Source of the DNA: Chitinophaga sp. sic0106 | GTDB taxonomy: Bacteria > Bacteroidota > Bacteroidia > Chitinophagales > Chitinophagaceae | Direction: 5' to 3' | DNA length: 64,000 bases | Assembly (NCBI RefSeq): GCF_019219075.1 | Contig: NZ_JAHUWJ010000028.1 | Coordinates: forward strand, 1-64,000 | Shown here: piece after piece, positions 1-9,719 of the stretch | How the letters are laid out: every line of letters begins with the position of its first letter | Position numbering within the stretch: the first letter of the stretch is position 1 | Program-made: the position numbers and the translations under genes | Notes under the pieces: model-generated | Told to the model about the DNA's origin: nothing | Seen by the model: the letters and a program-made list of their open reading frames with translations, nothing else | Databases searched by the model: none

Positions 1-2
1 AA

Positions 3-92
3 AGGCGCATGGCTATGGAAGTCAGGGATCTGGCAATTGCTCAAATCGTTGTCTTATGTGGCGGAAATCCTGATATTTACTTCAAAACATAA
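3..92 (+). CDS. 3' end of an unidentified gene cut by the window edge
   Basis: Frame 3 is open from the first base and ends in TAA at 90-92. It encodes about 29 residues, including MAMEVRDLAIAQ and a C-terminal GGNPDIYFKT. This reads like ordinary protein sequence, whereas frame 2 stops within 73 bases and frame 1 runs antisense over marR. A hairpin follows five bases after the stop, which fits a gene end. The product cannot be named from so short a tail. Confidence 0.4.
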   Translation, partial: RRMAMEVRDLAIAQIVVLCGGNPDIYFKT

Positions 93-96
93 AGAA

Positions 97-120
97 ATGG
101 TCGGAATTTCTTCCGACCAT
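97..120. terminator. hairpin between convergent genes
   Basis: A perfect 10-bp stem (ATGGTCGGAA / TTCCGACCAT) encloses a TTTC loop. It lies between the truncated plus-strand gene and the end of marR on the minus strand. A T-rich stretch follows only 20 bases further on the plus strand, so termination is plausible but not textbook. Confidence 0.45.
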
Positions 121-159
121 GACTACCTTTGGCCCCTTTATTTTTTTTGTAATCCAATG

Positions 160-594
160 CTATGGCACATTCGCATAAATAGTATCCAATATGCGCGTCA
201 GCTCATTATAATCCTTTTCCGACAAGGTTTTCCACCCCACCTTACGCATGTCATGCACCATCGGCTTCACATCCTTGTATTTATCCACACCCTCCGGCGT
301 GAGTTGTAAATACACCTTCCGGCGGTCCAGACTATCCGCCTCCCGCTTCACCAGCCCCTTCTTTACCAGTAACTCAATAATCCGGCTGATCGTGGTAATG
401 TCTTTCGACGTATTCCGCGCCAGCTCATTGTGGGTGGTCTTCTTATGCTTGTACAGATTTTCTATCAGTAACCATTGATCCACTGTGATGTCTTTCTGCT
501 TGGCATCAAACTCTTTCTGCCAATAATTGCGCAGTTTCTTAAGCGTAGCATCCAACTTAAAAAAAGATGGATTACTGACGAAAGTATCAGTCAT
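160..594 (-). CDS. MarR-family transcriptional regulator
   Basis: The 144-residue product has the usual MarR size and layout: a dimerisation helix at each end and a central winged helix-turn-helix (about residues 38-105). The recognition region includes LARNTSKDITTISRIIELLVKK and the wing includes the typical VKREADSLDRRKVYL with its DxRRK signature. It probably binds the GCAAC half-sites just upstream and controls itself and perhaps the divergent dehydrogenase gene, 43 bp away. The ligand is unknown. Family assignment is secure; the target is inferred from divergence and the adjacent repeats. Confidence 0.9.
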   Translation of the reverse strand: MTDTFVSNPSFFKLDATLKKLRNYWQKEFDAKQKDITVDQWLLIENLYKHKKTTHNELARNTSKDITTISRIIELLVKKGLVKREADSLDRRKVYLQLTPEGVDKYKDVKPMVHDMRKVGWKTLSEKDYNELTRILDTIYANVP

Positions 595-611
595 ATTTCT
601 TTAATTTGCAT

Positions 612-634
612 TAGCAACAGTTGTTATAGCAACT
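612..634. promoter_or_regulatory. probable MarR operator, alternating GCAAC half-sites
   Basis: Between marR and the dehydrogenase gene lie three alternating half-sites: TAGCAAC (612-618), AGTTGTTA (619-626) and TAGCAACT (627-634). The last two form a 16-bp near-palindrome with 7 of 8 matching positions per arm, the form MarR-type dimers bind. It sits 18 bp upstream of the marR start, as expected for autorepression. Confidence 0.6.
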
Positions 635-637
635 ATT

Positions 638-2800
638 TTGCTTTTTCGGATTTCATCACCAAAACAGTCTTACGTGTTTAAAGATAGTACAAGCGTTTCA
701 ACTTTAAAAGCACCGGCTGAAGGGATCGAGAAACCAGACGGTAACCAGGACCTGCTCCGGGCCTACCGCCTGATGTGTGAAGCCGCCGCCATGGCAGCTG
801 TATATGAAGCCAACCGCCCCATCTGCAAGTACGTACATTCCACCTCCAGAGGCCACGAAGCCATTCAGATCGCTACCGGATTACAACTACACCCATGGGA
901 TTTTGTAAGTCCCTACTACCGGGACGACAGCATGCTCCTCGCCATGGGATTCTCCCCGTATGAACTGATGCTGCAACTCCTCGCCAAAGCGGAAGACCCC
1001 TTCTCCGGCGGACGTTCCTACTACGCACATCCTAACAGCAACCGGGCCGACAGGCCAAAAATTCCCCATCAGAGCAGTGCCACCGGCATGCAGGTAATCC
1101 CGGCAACCGGCATGGCCCAGGGACTCCAATACCTGGCTCAGATGCAGCTAAACCTGCTCCAGACAGGTCCGGATGGAGAAATGCCCGTTGTACTCTGCTC
1201 CCTCGGCGACGGCAGCGTAACCGAAGGAGAAGTAAGCGAAGCCCTGCAGTTTGCCGTACTCAAACAATTGCCGATCATCTACCTGGTGCAGGATAACGAT
1301 TGGGGGATTTCCGTAACCGCGGCAGAAGCCAGGGCCATGGATGCCTACGAATATGCCGCCGGCTTTAAAGGCCTGGAACGTATGCGTATCGATGGCAGCG
1401 ACTTTGAAGCTTCCTGGTCAGGAATGGCCGCCGCTATCAATTATGTACGCCATGAGCGCCGGCCCATACTGGTGCAGGCTACCGTGCCGCTCCTGGGCCA
1501 CCATACCTCCGGCGTGCGCAAAGAATGGTATCGCGGTGCCGATGACCTCGAAAAACACGCTAAAAATGATCCTATTCCAAAACTGCGACAGCTCCTGCTC
1601 AAAAAAGGCATAGCGGAATCCGCCCTGCTTGAAATTGAAACAGACGCCACCGCCTATATACAAACCTGCTTCGATAAAGCCGTAAATGCGGCTAATCCGG
1701 ACCCTGCTACTATTCATGATCATGTGTTTGCCCCAACGCCGGTAACGGCCGAAAAGGGGGATCGTACGCCCGCAGGAGGCGCTAAGGTCGTGATGGTGGA
1801 CGCAGCCCTGCATGCAGTGGAAGAAATCATGCAGGCCTGCCCGGAAGCCATCCTGTTTGGACAGGATGTAGGCCGACGCCTCGGAGGCGTATTCCGGGAA
1901 GCAGCCACCCTCGGCGATAAATTTGGTGACCACCGCGTGTATAACACCGCCATTCAGGAGGCTTATATTATCGGCTCCACCGCCGGCTTGTCCGCCACTG
2001 GCGTGAAACCTATTGTGGAGGTGCAGTTTGCCGACTATATCTATCCCGGTTTTAACCAGCTGGTAACCGAGATTTCCAAATCATGCTATCTGTCCAATGG
2101 AAAATACCCTGTCCAAACCCTGGTACGTGTGCCTATAGGTGCTTATGGAGGAGGAGGACCCTATCATAGCGGCAGCGTGGAATCTACTTTGCTGACCATC
2201 AAAGGCATCAAAGTGGTATATCCTTCCAACGCAGCAGATATGAAAGGGTTGATGAAGGCCGCATTCCTTGATCCTAATCCGGTAGTGATGCTGGAACATA
2301 AAGGATTATACTGGAGTAAGGTACCAGGTACCCAGGATGCAATGACGATCGAACCTGCAGCGGATTATGTGCTTCCGTTAGGAAAAGGCAATGTGGTGCT
2401 GCAGGCGCATCCTAAAGATGTAGCCAACGGGAATTCCCTTTGCGTAATCACCTACGGTATGGGTGTTTACTGGGCAAAGGCAGCAGCTAAAAACTTCCCG
2501 GGAAATGTAGAGATCATCGACCTCCGCACCTTGTTCCCGCTGGATGAGGAATTGATTTATACTACCGTTAAAAAACATGGCAAATGCCTGATTTTAACCG
2601 AAGAGCAGCTGAATAATTCCTTCACGCAGGCGCTGGCCGGACGCATACAACGTACCTGCTTCCGGGAACTGGATGCACCGGTGTTTACACTGGGTGCGCT
2701 GGACCTGCCGGCCGTTCCGCTCAATACCGACCTGGAAGCAACCATGCTGCCCAACCCGGATAAAGTAGCTGCGGCCATCAATGAGTTATTGCACTATTAA
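638..2800 (+). CDS. fused E1 alpha/beta subunit of a thiamine-dependent 2-oxoacid dehydrogenase
   Basis: Residues about 36-370 are an E1 alpha domain with the thiamine diphosphate motif beginning GDGS at 190-193 and closing QDN at 218-220. Residues about 384-720 are an E1 beta transketolase-like domain (LFGQDVGRRLGGVF, then QEAYIIGSTAGLSATG). The reaction is oxidative decarboxylation of a 2-oxoacid, most likely branched-chain (2-oxoisovalerate) or pyruvate, feeding a lipoyl E2 not present here. The open frame begins with TTG at 638, directly against the operator. GTG at 674 is a better start; the next ATG would already cut into the alpha domain. Single-chain alpha-beta fusions are common in Bacteroidota. 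Substrate is not decided by sequence alone. Confidence 0.9.
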   Translation: MLFRISSPKQSYVFKDSTSVSTLKAPAEGIEKPDGNQDLLRAYRLMCEAAAMAAVYEANRPICKYVHSTSRGHEAIQIATGLQLHPWDFVSPYYRDDSMLLAMGFSPYELMLQLLAKAEDPFSGGRSYYAHPNSNRADRPKIPHQSSATGMQVIPATGMAQGLQYLAQMQLNLLQTGPDGEMPVVLCSLGDGSVTEGEVSEALQFAVLKQLPIIYLVQDNDWGISVTAAEARAMDAYEYAAGFKGLERMRIDGSDFEASWSGMAAAINYVRHERRPILVQATVPLLGHHTSGVRKEWYRGADDLEKHAKNDPIPKLRQLLLKKGIAESALLEIETDATAYIQTCFDKAVNAANPDPATIHDHVFAPTPVTAEKGDRTPAGGAKVVMVDAALHAVEEIMQACPEAILFGQDVGRRLGGVFREAATLGDKFGDHRVYNTAIQEAYIIGSTAGLSATGVKPIVEVQFADYIYPGFNQLVTEISKSCYLSNGKYPVQTLVRVPIGAYGGGGPYHSGSVESTLLTIKGIKVVYPSNAADMKGLMKAAFLDPNPVVMLEHKGLYWSKVPGTQDAMTIEPAADYVLPLGKGNVVLQAHPKDVANGNSLCVITYGMGVYWAKAAAKNFPGNVEIIDLRTLFPLDEELIYTTVKKHGKCLILTEEQLNNSFTQALAGRIQRTCFRELDAPVFTLGALDLPAVPLNTDLEATMLPNPDKVAAAINELLHY

Positions 2801-2825
2801 TCCATACTACCAAACAATCAGAAAA

Positions 2826-2852
2826 AGCAGCGCCCCGGTGCTGCTTTTTTAT
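2826..2852 (+). terminator. rho-independent terminator after the E1 gene
   Basis: A stem AGCAGC / GCTGCT, extended by a G:T pair, is followed by six T residues, 25 bases after the stop codon. Confidence 0.75.
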
Positions 2853-2866
2853 TTCCGGCATAGTTC

Positions 2867-4189
2867 GTGCAAATGATCCCGGCAAAACATGCCCGTATGC
2901 CTGCTATCCATGATCTGAACATCCGTGAGCTGATCCCTGTGTATGATACCACCCGCAACGCTGATGCACGCGAAGTGCTGACTTCCCTGATGCTGGAATT
3001 ACCCGGTAGTCCGGAACTGATTTACAAAAAACAGGCAGTGATGAAAGCCATGATTCATCACGGCTACTACCGTACGCAGCTGGAGTATTCAAAGGTGGAC
3101 TATAGCGAAGTACAGACGTTTCTGCACCGGTTGCAGCAGGTGGAGTTGCCTGCCGCCGCGGATGTGATAAACAGGGTGTTTAATTACAAAACCTTGCGCG
3201 ATGACCAGTATATGCTACAGGGTGGATTACGCCAGTTAATTGGACTGCTGGATGTCGCGGATCGCTATTTCTCTTTTATAAATCCTGCACATTTTCCGGA
3301 TGAATTTCGCAGGCAAATAATAATAATCCATGAATTATTTCGGAAGATGCAATTGCCGTCCTGGGCCATAGTAGCGCGTAACGGAACATTTACCACCAGG
3401 GAGATCAGGCGGCTGATACAATTATTCCGGCATGAAATAACAGCTTCTGATTGGGCGCTGTTCTGGCAAACCTTTAATTACTGGGAAGCATGGTTATCGC
3501 TCGCTAATGCAGCAGTACGGATGAATATGGCATTTGCAGCGTTTACGGGTAGCGGTTTTGAGCTCACAGATTTTTATCATCTGCTGGTGAAGCAGCCCGT
3601 GCGAAACAGCATTTGTACCAATACTACAGTGCTGTTACTGACCGGCGCAAATATGTCCGGCAAATCTACTTTGCTGAAGGCGATAGGTTGTTGTGTATAT
3701 CTCGCACACGCCGGTATGCCGGTACCAGCCAGCGTTTGCAGGATTCCATTTTATGATGAGCTGCGTGCCGCCATTCACCTGCGCGATGATTTGCAAAGTG
3801 GTTACAGTCATTTTATGATGGAGGTGCAGCAGTTAAAGCAAACCCTGCATATGGCAGGTGAGGGACGTAATTGTTTTGCCATCTTCGATGAATTGTTTCG
3901 TGGCACCAATGCCGACGATGCAACTGATATTTCCCTGCAAACAATCCAGGGACTAACTACATCTCCCCGGGGATTATTTATTATATCTACACATTTGCAT
4001 GCACTGGAAAATTTGCTCACACCCGCGCCGGGCTGGAAGGCCCTGCATATGGAATGTGTGCTGAAAGAGGGAATGCCGCGCTTTTCTTATCAGTTGCAGG
4101 AAGGGTGGGGGCGACTCAAAATAGGCCGTATAATTTTTGAGCAGGAAGGCCTGCCTGCGATGCTGGGCCAGTGGAAAAGCTTAACTTGA
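2867..4189 (+). CDS. MutS-like ATPase, short form (MutS domain V)
   Basis: The 440-residue protein carries the MutS C-terminal ATPase: Walker A GANMSGKST near residue 265, Walker B CFAIFDELFRGTN and the following D(A)TDISLQ and STHLHALE segments. The helical lever/clamp region before it (about 100-245) is reduced, and the mismatch-recognition domain and Smr domain are both missing. The length compares with about 850 residues for MutS or 780 for MutS2. The frame begins with GTG at 2867; ATG at 2873 is equally likely. No clear Shine-Dalgarno site is seen. The family is widespread in Bacteroidota; its role in repair or recombination is not established by anything here. Confidence 0.85.
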   Translation: MQMIPAKHARMPAIHDLNIRELIPVYDTTRNADAREVLTSLMLELPGSPELIYKKQAVMKAMIHHGYYRTQLEYSKVDYSEVQTFLHRLQQVELPAAADVINRVFNYKTLRDDQYMLQGGLRQLIGLLDVADRYFSFINPAHFPDEFRRQIIIIHELFRKMQLPSWAIVARNGTFTTREIRRLIQLFRHEITASDWALFWQTFNYWEAWLSLANAAVRMNMAFAAFTGSGFELTDFYHLLVKQPVRNSICTNTTVLLLTGANMSGKSTLLKAIGCCVYLAHAGMPVPASVCRIPFYDELRAAIHLRDDLQSGYSHFMMEVQQLKQTLHMAGEGRNCFAIFDELFRGTNADDATDISLQTIQGLTTSPRGLFIISTHLHALENLLTPAPGWKALHMECVLKEGMPRFSYQLQEGWGRLKIGRIIFEQEGLPAMLGQWKSLT

Positions 4190-4895
4190 AAATAGCGGTT
4201 TAAACAGGTAAAATGCGAATATTCTACCATTGGAAAAAAAAGTTGCAAAAACGTTTTAGTTATTGGGAATAATAACTATTTTTATCAAGAGAAACTGCCC
4301 GTGTGAGGACCCGGTTCTGTATTGCTTAATGACCATCATCAAAATGAAAAATTAATTAACCTACTGCATAAAGGAACAAAGATCCAGTGTTGAGACGCTA
4401 TTGCGAAAAAGTTTTCCACGAAAAATGCTGTAAAACCAAACTGAGTAGTAGAAATAAATTAAGCTGATAAGTATGTAACAAAAATTCACAGTAGTTCTGG
4501 CTTGCCTTCTGTGCTAAATCGATTTTATAATGCAGTTGCAGCTGCATTATATCCATCTTGTATTCCAGAGACTGTTGAATTGCTTGTAAAAGTTAGTGCC
4601 AATAATATTGCAGATGCTGAGCGTATTTTTCCACGTATGGCACTCAGGCTTTCTGCAATCGTGATTCAATTCTATTTTTTTAATCGACATCGCATGTAAA
4701 ACTTAAAAACATTTCTGTAATGCAACGCTGACGGCTATACGAAACTTATAAGTAGCCCTCTTCCCCATGTACCCATTCCGGTACATAACAGCTTCCTATT
4801 GTCCATTTTTCATTACCGCTATGCCGGGATGACTGGATGCTGTTTGCAAAATCGATTTAGCATACGTGCTAACCAAAACCTAAAAATCAAAATGT
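4190..4895. other. 706-bp intergenic region before the first susC
   Basis: No convincing gene is seen. A 65-codon open frame (4502-4699) has no recognisable motif and no ribosome-binding site. Inside it lies a 9-bp inverted repeat (ATAATGCAG / CTGCATTAT, 4527-4550, loop of six). The region is AT-rich and presumably contains the promoter and leader of the susC/susD pair, but no confident Bacteroidota -33/-7 pair can be placed. Confidence 0.5.
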
Positions 4896-7800
4896 ATGAA
4901 GAAGAATTTGACATGCTTTTTGCGGTCGGCCCTGTTCAGCATGCTGTTCCTGCTCACCGGTCTGATGGCATTTTCACAAAACAAAAAAATCACCGGGCGC
5001 GTATTCGACGGTAGGGATAACTCCCCACTGCCCGGCGTAACCGTGCAGATAAAAGGTACCAGCTCCGGCACACAAACAGGCGTTGATGGCTCCTATACCC
5101 TCGAAGCACCAGCAGGAGCAACCCTGCTATTTACCTTTATCGGCTATACCAGCCAGGAAAAAGCCCTGGGAAATGCCACCCAGCTCAACATGGCCCTCAC
5201 CACCGATACCAAGTCCCTCCAGGACGTAATCGTAATCGGTTATGGTACTACCAAACGCTCGGACCTCACCGGCTCCGTAGCCTCCGTACGTGCCGCACAA
5301 TTGCAGGAAAGACCCGCACCTTCCCTCAACCAGGCCCTCAGTGGTCGCGTACCAGGGGTGCAGGTTAATACCAACTCAGGCCGCCCGGGCGGACAAACAA
5401 AAGTGCGCATCCGCGGCTTCAGCTCCATCAACTCATCCAACAACCCACTCTATGTGGTAGATGGTGTGGCACTGCCAGTTGGTTCACAAACCCAAAACAG
5501 TAACGCCATTGACTTTATTAACCCAAGCGATATTGAATCAGTGGAAGTACTCAAAGATGCTTCCGCCACTGCTATCTATGGCGCCCGCGGTGCCAATGGC
5601 GTGATCCTCGTGACCACCAAAAAAGGCTCCGCCACAGGCGGCCGCGTTACCTACGACGGCTACCTCGGCAGAAACGTACCAGGTCCTAACCGCGTGGAAA
5701 TGCTCAACGCTAAAGAATATATGGCCGTAGAAGACCTGGCATGGAAAAACGCAGAAATCTATGACCCGGAAGGATGGGCAAAAGGTGACTACGTATCCAA
5801 AAATCCGGCACTCAAAAGAACAGACCCACGCCTCTTTGATAAAAACGGGAACCCGCTGTATGATACCGACTGGTTCGAAGAATCACTGCAGCACAAACTC
5901 TCGCAAAACCATCAGGTGGGATTCACCGGCGGTAACGAAGATTCACAGTACGGCCTCTTCCTCGGTTACCTCGATGATGAAGGGCTCCTGAAAAATTCCT
6001 ACCTCAAACGCTACTCCGCACGCTTTACCATCGATAGCAGAGTAAAAAGCTGGCTGCGTGTAGGCGCCACCATGTCCTATAACAATCAGGAAGAAAACCT
6101 GGTAGATATCGGTACCGGCGGTTTGAACTCCGTTCGTATGATTACAGAAGCATTACCTTTTCTGCCAGTTAAATTTGCAGATGGCACCTGGGCCAACAAC
6201 AAAGTATATCCTGGTGCAGAAGGTGGCTCCAACCCAGTACAAATCCTCAACGACAGAAAATATATCCTCAATACCCAAAACCTGCTGGGTAGCGTATATG
6301 CAGAACTGCAACTGGCTAAAAACCTGACTTTCCGCAGCGTGTTAGGTACCAATATCGTTACCCGTGGCCGTAATGAATGGAATGGCCGTTCGCTGATCGA
6401 CATCTCCGCGAGCCAGAAAGGTATTGCCATCAGCGCCAACGATCGTGAAACCTACTGGTCATTCGAAAACTATATGACCTATACCAAACGGTTCAACGAT
6501 AAACACAGCTTCACCGGCATGGTGGGCTTGTCGTGGCAGGAAAATAATTTCTTTGGCTTCAACGCCAGGGCTGAAAACTTTTCGACAGATTATTTCGAGA
6601 ACAACTCCCTGGGTTCCGGTTCCAACATTCCAGCCAGTGGCGTGGGTTCCAGTCGCACTAAATTCGGATTTAATTCCTACTTCGCCCGCTTGAACTATGC
6701 CTTCCGTGATAAATATATGGTAACGTTTACCGGTCGCGCAGATGGCTCTTCCAAATTCGGAGAAAACAAGAAGTTCGCCATATTCCCTTCCACAGCATTG
6801 GCCTGGAGAGTATCTGAAGAACCATTCCTGAAAAACAGCCGCGTTATCTCTAACCTGAAACTGCGCACCAGCTACGGTTTAACCGGTAACTCTGAAATTG
6901 CACCTTACACTTCCCTTGCATCGCTGGCTGCCAGCAGCACTTATGCGGCGGTTATCAACGGCGCTAAAGTACAGGGCGTAGGTACCAACCGACTTTCTAA
7001 CAGCGACCTCCACTGGGAAAGAACCGGGCAGTATGATGCCGGCGTGGAAATAGGCTTCCTCAAAAACAGGTTGAACCTGGAACTGGATTACTACTACCGC
7101 AAAACCACTGACATGTTACTGGATGCACCAGTGCCTACCACCAGCGGCTATACCACTATCAAAAAGAATATCGGTACCATGGCCAACAGAGGGGTGGAAA
7201 TCGGTATCAACGCTACCATCGTGGATAATGAAAAATTCACATGGAATAGTGCCTTTAACATCTCCTTTAATAAAAATGAAGTACTGTCACTGGCTACCCC
7301 TGCGGATATCTTCGGGGTGGGTGGACCTAACTTCACCAACCAAACGAATATTATTCGTGTAGGCGAACCCGTTGGTTCTTTCTGGGGACTGGTACGCCTT
7401 GGTACCTGGAGCCAGGCAGAAGCAGCGGAAGCAGCTAAGTTTAAAGATTATCGCGGCGGTAAACCAATCCTGCCCGGTGATATCAAATACCTGGATGTAA
7501 ATGGTGACCACGCTATCAACGATGCGGACCGTATGATCATCGGCAACGGTAACCCGGACGGATGGGGCGCCTGGAATAACAACTTCAAGTATAAAAACTG
7601 GGAACTGGCCATTGAACTGCAGTTCATGTTCGGCAACGATGTGCTGAATATGACCCACCACTCCGGCGAAGACCGTACCGGCCTGGCTAACAGCTTCAAA
7701 TCCGTATTGGACTACTGGACTCCGGAACACCAGAATACCATGATTGCCGCACCACGTAATCCGAGTGCTGGATACGTAACCAACGTGGATACACGCTGGG

Positions 7801-8051
7801 TAGAAGATGGTTCTTTCCTCCGCGGCAAAAACCTGCTGCTAGGCTATTCTTTCCCGGGTGAGACCGTACAACGCCTGCACCTGCAACGCCTGCGTGTATA
7901 CGGTTCCGTTCAGAACTTCTTCCTGAAAACCAAGTTTAGCGGCAATGATCCTGAAGTAACTACCTATGGCGATGTGTTCGCACAAGGGCAGACCTTCTTC
8001 GACTACCCGAAACCAACCACTTTCACCGTAGGGGTAAATGTGGCATTCTAA
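4896..8051 (+). CDS. SusC/RagA-type TonB-dependent outer-membrane transporter
   Basis: The 1051-residue protein has a signal peptide (about 1-28, ending in MAFSQ), a carboxypeptidase-D-like regulatory domain (about 32-105), a plug with the SusC-typical DVIVIGYGTTKRSDLTGSV and VEVLKDASATAIYGARGANGV, and a long beta-barrel ending in aromatic VNVAF. It would form the energised barrel of a nutrient-uptake complex, with the SusD protein 18 bp downstream as lid. There is no N-terminal STN domain, so this copy is probably not a FecR-signalling receptor. The start chosen is the ATG giving an immediate KKN signal sequence. The substrate is unknown; no glycoside hydrolase is adjacent. Confidence 0.95.
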   Translation: MKKNLTCFLRSALFSMLFLLTGLMAFSQNKKITGRVFDGRDNSPLPGVTVQIKGTSSGTQTGVDGSYTLEAPAGATLLFTFIGYTSQEKALGNATQLNMALTTDTKSLQDVIVIGYGTTKRSDLTGSVASVRAAQLQERPAPSLNQALSGRVPGVQVNTNSGRPGGQTKVRIRGFSSINSSNNPLYVVDGVALPVGSQTQNSNAIDFINPSDIESVEVLKDASATAIYGARGANGVILVTTKKGSATGGRVTYDGYLGRNVPGPNRVEMLNAKEYMAVEDLAWKNAEIYDPEGWAKGDYVSKNPALKRTDPRLFDKNGNPLYDTDWFEESLQHKLSQNHQVGFTGGNEDSQYGLFLGYLDDEGLLKNSYLKRYSARFTIDSRVKSWLRVGATMSYNNQEENLVDIGTGGLNSVRMITEALPFLPVKFADGTWANNKVYPGAEGGSNPVQILNDRKYILNTQNLLGSVYAELQLAKNLTFRSVLGTNIVTRGRNEWNGRSLIDISASQKGIAISANDRETYWSFENYMTYTKRFNDKHSFTGMVGLSWQENNFFGFNARAENFSTDYFENNSLGSGSNIPASGVGSSRTKFGFNSYFARLNYAFRDKYMVTFTGRADGSSKFGENKKFAIFPSTALAWRVSEEPFLKNSRVISNLKLRTSYGLTGNSEIAPYTSLASLAASSTYAAVINGAKVQGVGTNRLSNSDLHWERTGQYDAGVEIGFLKNRLNLELDYYYRKTTDMLLDAPVPTTSGYTTIKKNIGTMANRGVEIGINATIVDNEKFTWNSAFNISFNKNEVLSLATPADIFGVGGPNFTNQTNIIRVGEPVGSFWGLVRLGTWSQAEAAEAAKFKDYRGGKPILPGDIKYLDVNGDHAINDADRMIIGNGNPDGWGAWNNNFKYKNWELAIELQFMFGNDVLNMTHHSGEDRTGLANSFKSVLDYWTPEHQNTMIAAPRNPSAGYVTNVDTRWVEDGSFLRGKNLLLGYSFPGETVQRLHLQRLRVYGSVQNFFLKTKFSGNDPEVTTYGDVFAQGQTFFDYPKPTTFTVGVNVAF

Positions 8052-8069
8052 ACCAGTTGTGTTATTAAA

Positions 8070-9659
8070 ATGAATAAGATTATGAAACGTAAGATATTTA
8101 ATAAATCCTTGCTCCTGGTGCTTACAGGTGCGCTTATGCTGGGTACTGGTACTGGTTGTAAAAAGTTCCTCGAAGAGCAGGATCCGTCCAACCTCTCGCC
8201 GGACAGTTACTTCACCCTGCCTGAACATGCGGATGCTGCTGTGTTTGCAGCCTACGCACGTACACGCATCATCGCCGAAGGCGCGGGTATCTTTTCCAAC
8301 AACTTCCAGATGCTGGATGCGGTAACAGGTACAGCTAACACCGGTACTGCCCAAAACTCCGATCTCAACAACCTGCTGGGGCTGGTGTACAACGGAGAAA
8401 ACCTGCACGTACAACAGTGGTGGAGAGGGTTATACCGCGTAATTGCACAATGTAACCTCACCCTCGACAACGTGCCTAAAATCAATCCGATGGATGAGGC
8501 GCAGCGTAAGCGGGTAATGGGAGAAGCCAGTTTCCTCCGCGCATGGGCCTACTTTTATGCCGTAAGGCTCTGGGGCGATGTGCCGTTGGTATTGAACTCA
8601 CAAACCGCCAGCTCACCCGATTTTGCCCCTTCCCGCACCAAGGCAGAGGAAGTCTACAACCAAATCGTGAAGGACCTGCAAACTGCTGAAGCAGCAGGCC
8701 TGCCATGGATAGACCCTACCGGCCGCGTAAGCACGGCAGCTATCAAAACTGAACTGGCAAAAGTATACCTGACCATGGCGGGGAACCCGCTGGGTAAAGG
8801 TGCCACTCACTACAAACTGGCTGCTGACAAGGCGAAAGAGGTGGTGGACTACGCCAATGCGCATCCTGCAGAAATTGGCCTGTTCCCAACCTACAACCTG
8901 CTGCATGCTGTTGCCTCCAACAATAAGCTGGAACACCTGTTTGAAGTGCAATACCTGAGTGGAGTGGAAGAAAACCCGCTACAATCCATCATGCTGCCCA
9001 ACAACTCCCTGTCTAAAAACATCTCCGCAGATGGCAGTGGGGTAGGTAGCTCCATGCCAACGCGCTCATTCTACGATTCCTACAAAAAATTTGAGCCTAA
9101 GGATAAACGTACCGATGAGCAGCAGTTCTTCTTCACCACTTATTATGTAGATGGCAGTGGGGCCGACTTCCCATTAGGAGCCCCTTACATCTTCAAACAT
9201 TTCGATGTGGTATGCCACGGTACAAAAGGTGTGGCCGGTACCGGTATCAGCAACCTGAACCTGCCGCAGATCCGTTATGCAGAAACGCTCCTGATCTACG
9301 CCGAAGCACAGAACAAAGCGGATGGCGCACCTAACGCACAAGCCTATACGGCACTGAATGCCATTCGCGGAAGGGCGGGTTTGGATGCACTCTCCGGCCT
9401 GAGCTCCGAGGTATTTGAACAAGCGGTATGGCGCGAGCGCTGGCATGAATTCGCTTACGAAGGCATCATCTGGTTTGATATGGTACGACTCAAAAAAGTC
9501 TACAATGAAGATAATAACGGTTTCGACGAGTTTGAAGGACACGTGAACAAAAATTCAGGTCAGGCCCTGCAGAAAAAGCACCTGCTTTTCCCGCTGCCTA
9601 CCTCTGAAATGAAGAACAACCTCAACCTCAAACCGCAGAACGACGGTTACGGTAACTAG
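8070..9659 (+). CDS. RagB/SusD-family nutrient-binding lipoprotein
   Basis: The 529-residue product has a lipoprotein signal sequence with cysteine in LGTGTGC near residue 30. Its SusD helical fold is marked by LRAWAYFYAVRLWGDVPLVL and the C-terminal RYAETLLIYAEAQNKADG and WRERWHEFAYEGIIWFDMVR blocks. It would sit on the cell surface capping the preceding SusC barrel, and the two genes are clearly cotranscribed. A second ATG at 8082 is an alternative start. A strong terminator follows, so the pair forms a two-gene unit. Confidence 0.95.
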   Translation: MNKIMKRKIFNKSLLLVLTGALMLGTGTGCKKFLEEQDPSNLSPDSYFTLPEHADAAVFAAYARTRIIAEGAGIFSNNFQMLDAVTGTANTGTAQNSDLNNLLGLVYNGENLHVQQWWRGLYRVIAQCNLTLDNVPKINPMDEAQRKRVMGEASFLRAWAYFYAVRLWGDVPLVLNSQTASSPDFAPSRTKAEEVYNQIVKDLQTAEAAGLPWIDPTGRVSTAAIKTELAKVYLTMAGNPLGKGATHYKLAADKAKEVVDYANAHPAEIGLFPTYNLLHAVASNNKLEHLFEVQYLSGVEENPLQSIMLPNNSLSKNISADGSGVGSSMPTRSFYDSYKKFEPKDKRTDEQQFFFTTYYVDGSGADFPLGAPYIFKHFDVVCHGTKGVAGTGISNLNLPQIRYAETLLIYAEAQNKADGAPNAQAYTALNAIRGRAGLDALSGLSSEVFEQAVWRERWHEFAYEGIIWFDMVRLKKVYNEDNNGFDEFEGHVNKNSGQALQKKHLLFPLPTSEMKNNLNLKPQNDGYGN

Positions 9660-9676
9660 CAGGTTACTGGTTTAAG

Positions 9677-9719
9677 GCAGTGTTTTCCCGTGGCATAGCG
9701 CGGGAAGCACTGCTTTTTT
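9677..9719 (+). terminator. terminator after the first susC/susD pair
   Basis: GCAGTG ... CACTGC encloses an inner TTCCCG / CGGGAA stem and is followed by TTTTTTATTTA. It overlaps the last codon of the convergent sigma-factor gene. Confidence 0.75.

Noticed and set aside
4502..4699. 65-codon open frame in the region before the first susC
   Set aside because: No ribosome site, no motif, and it contains an inverted repeat; left as part of the intergenic region.
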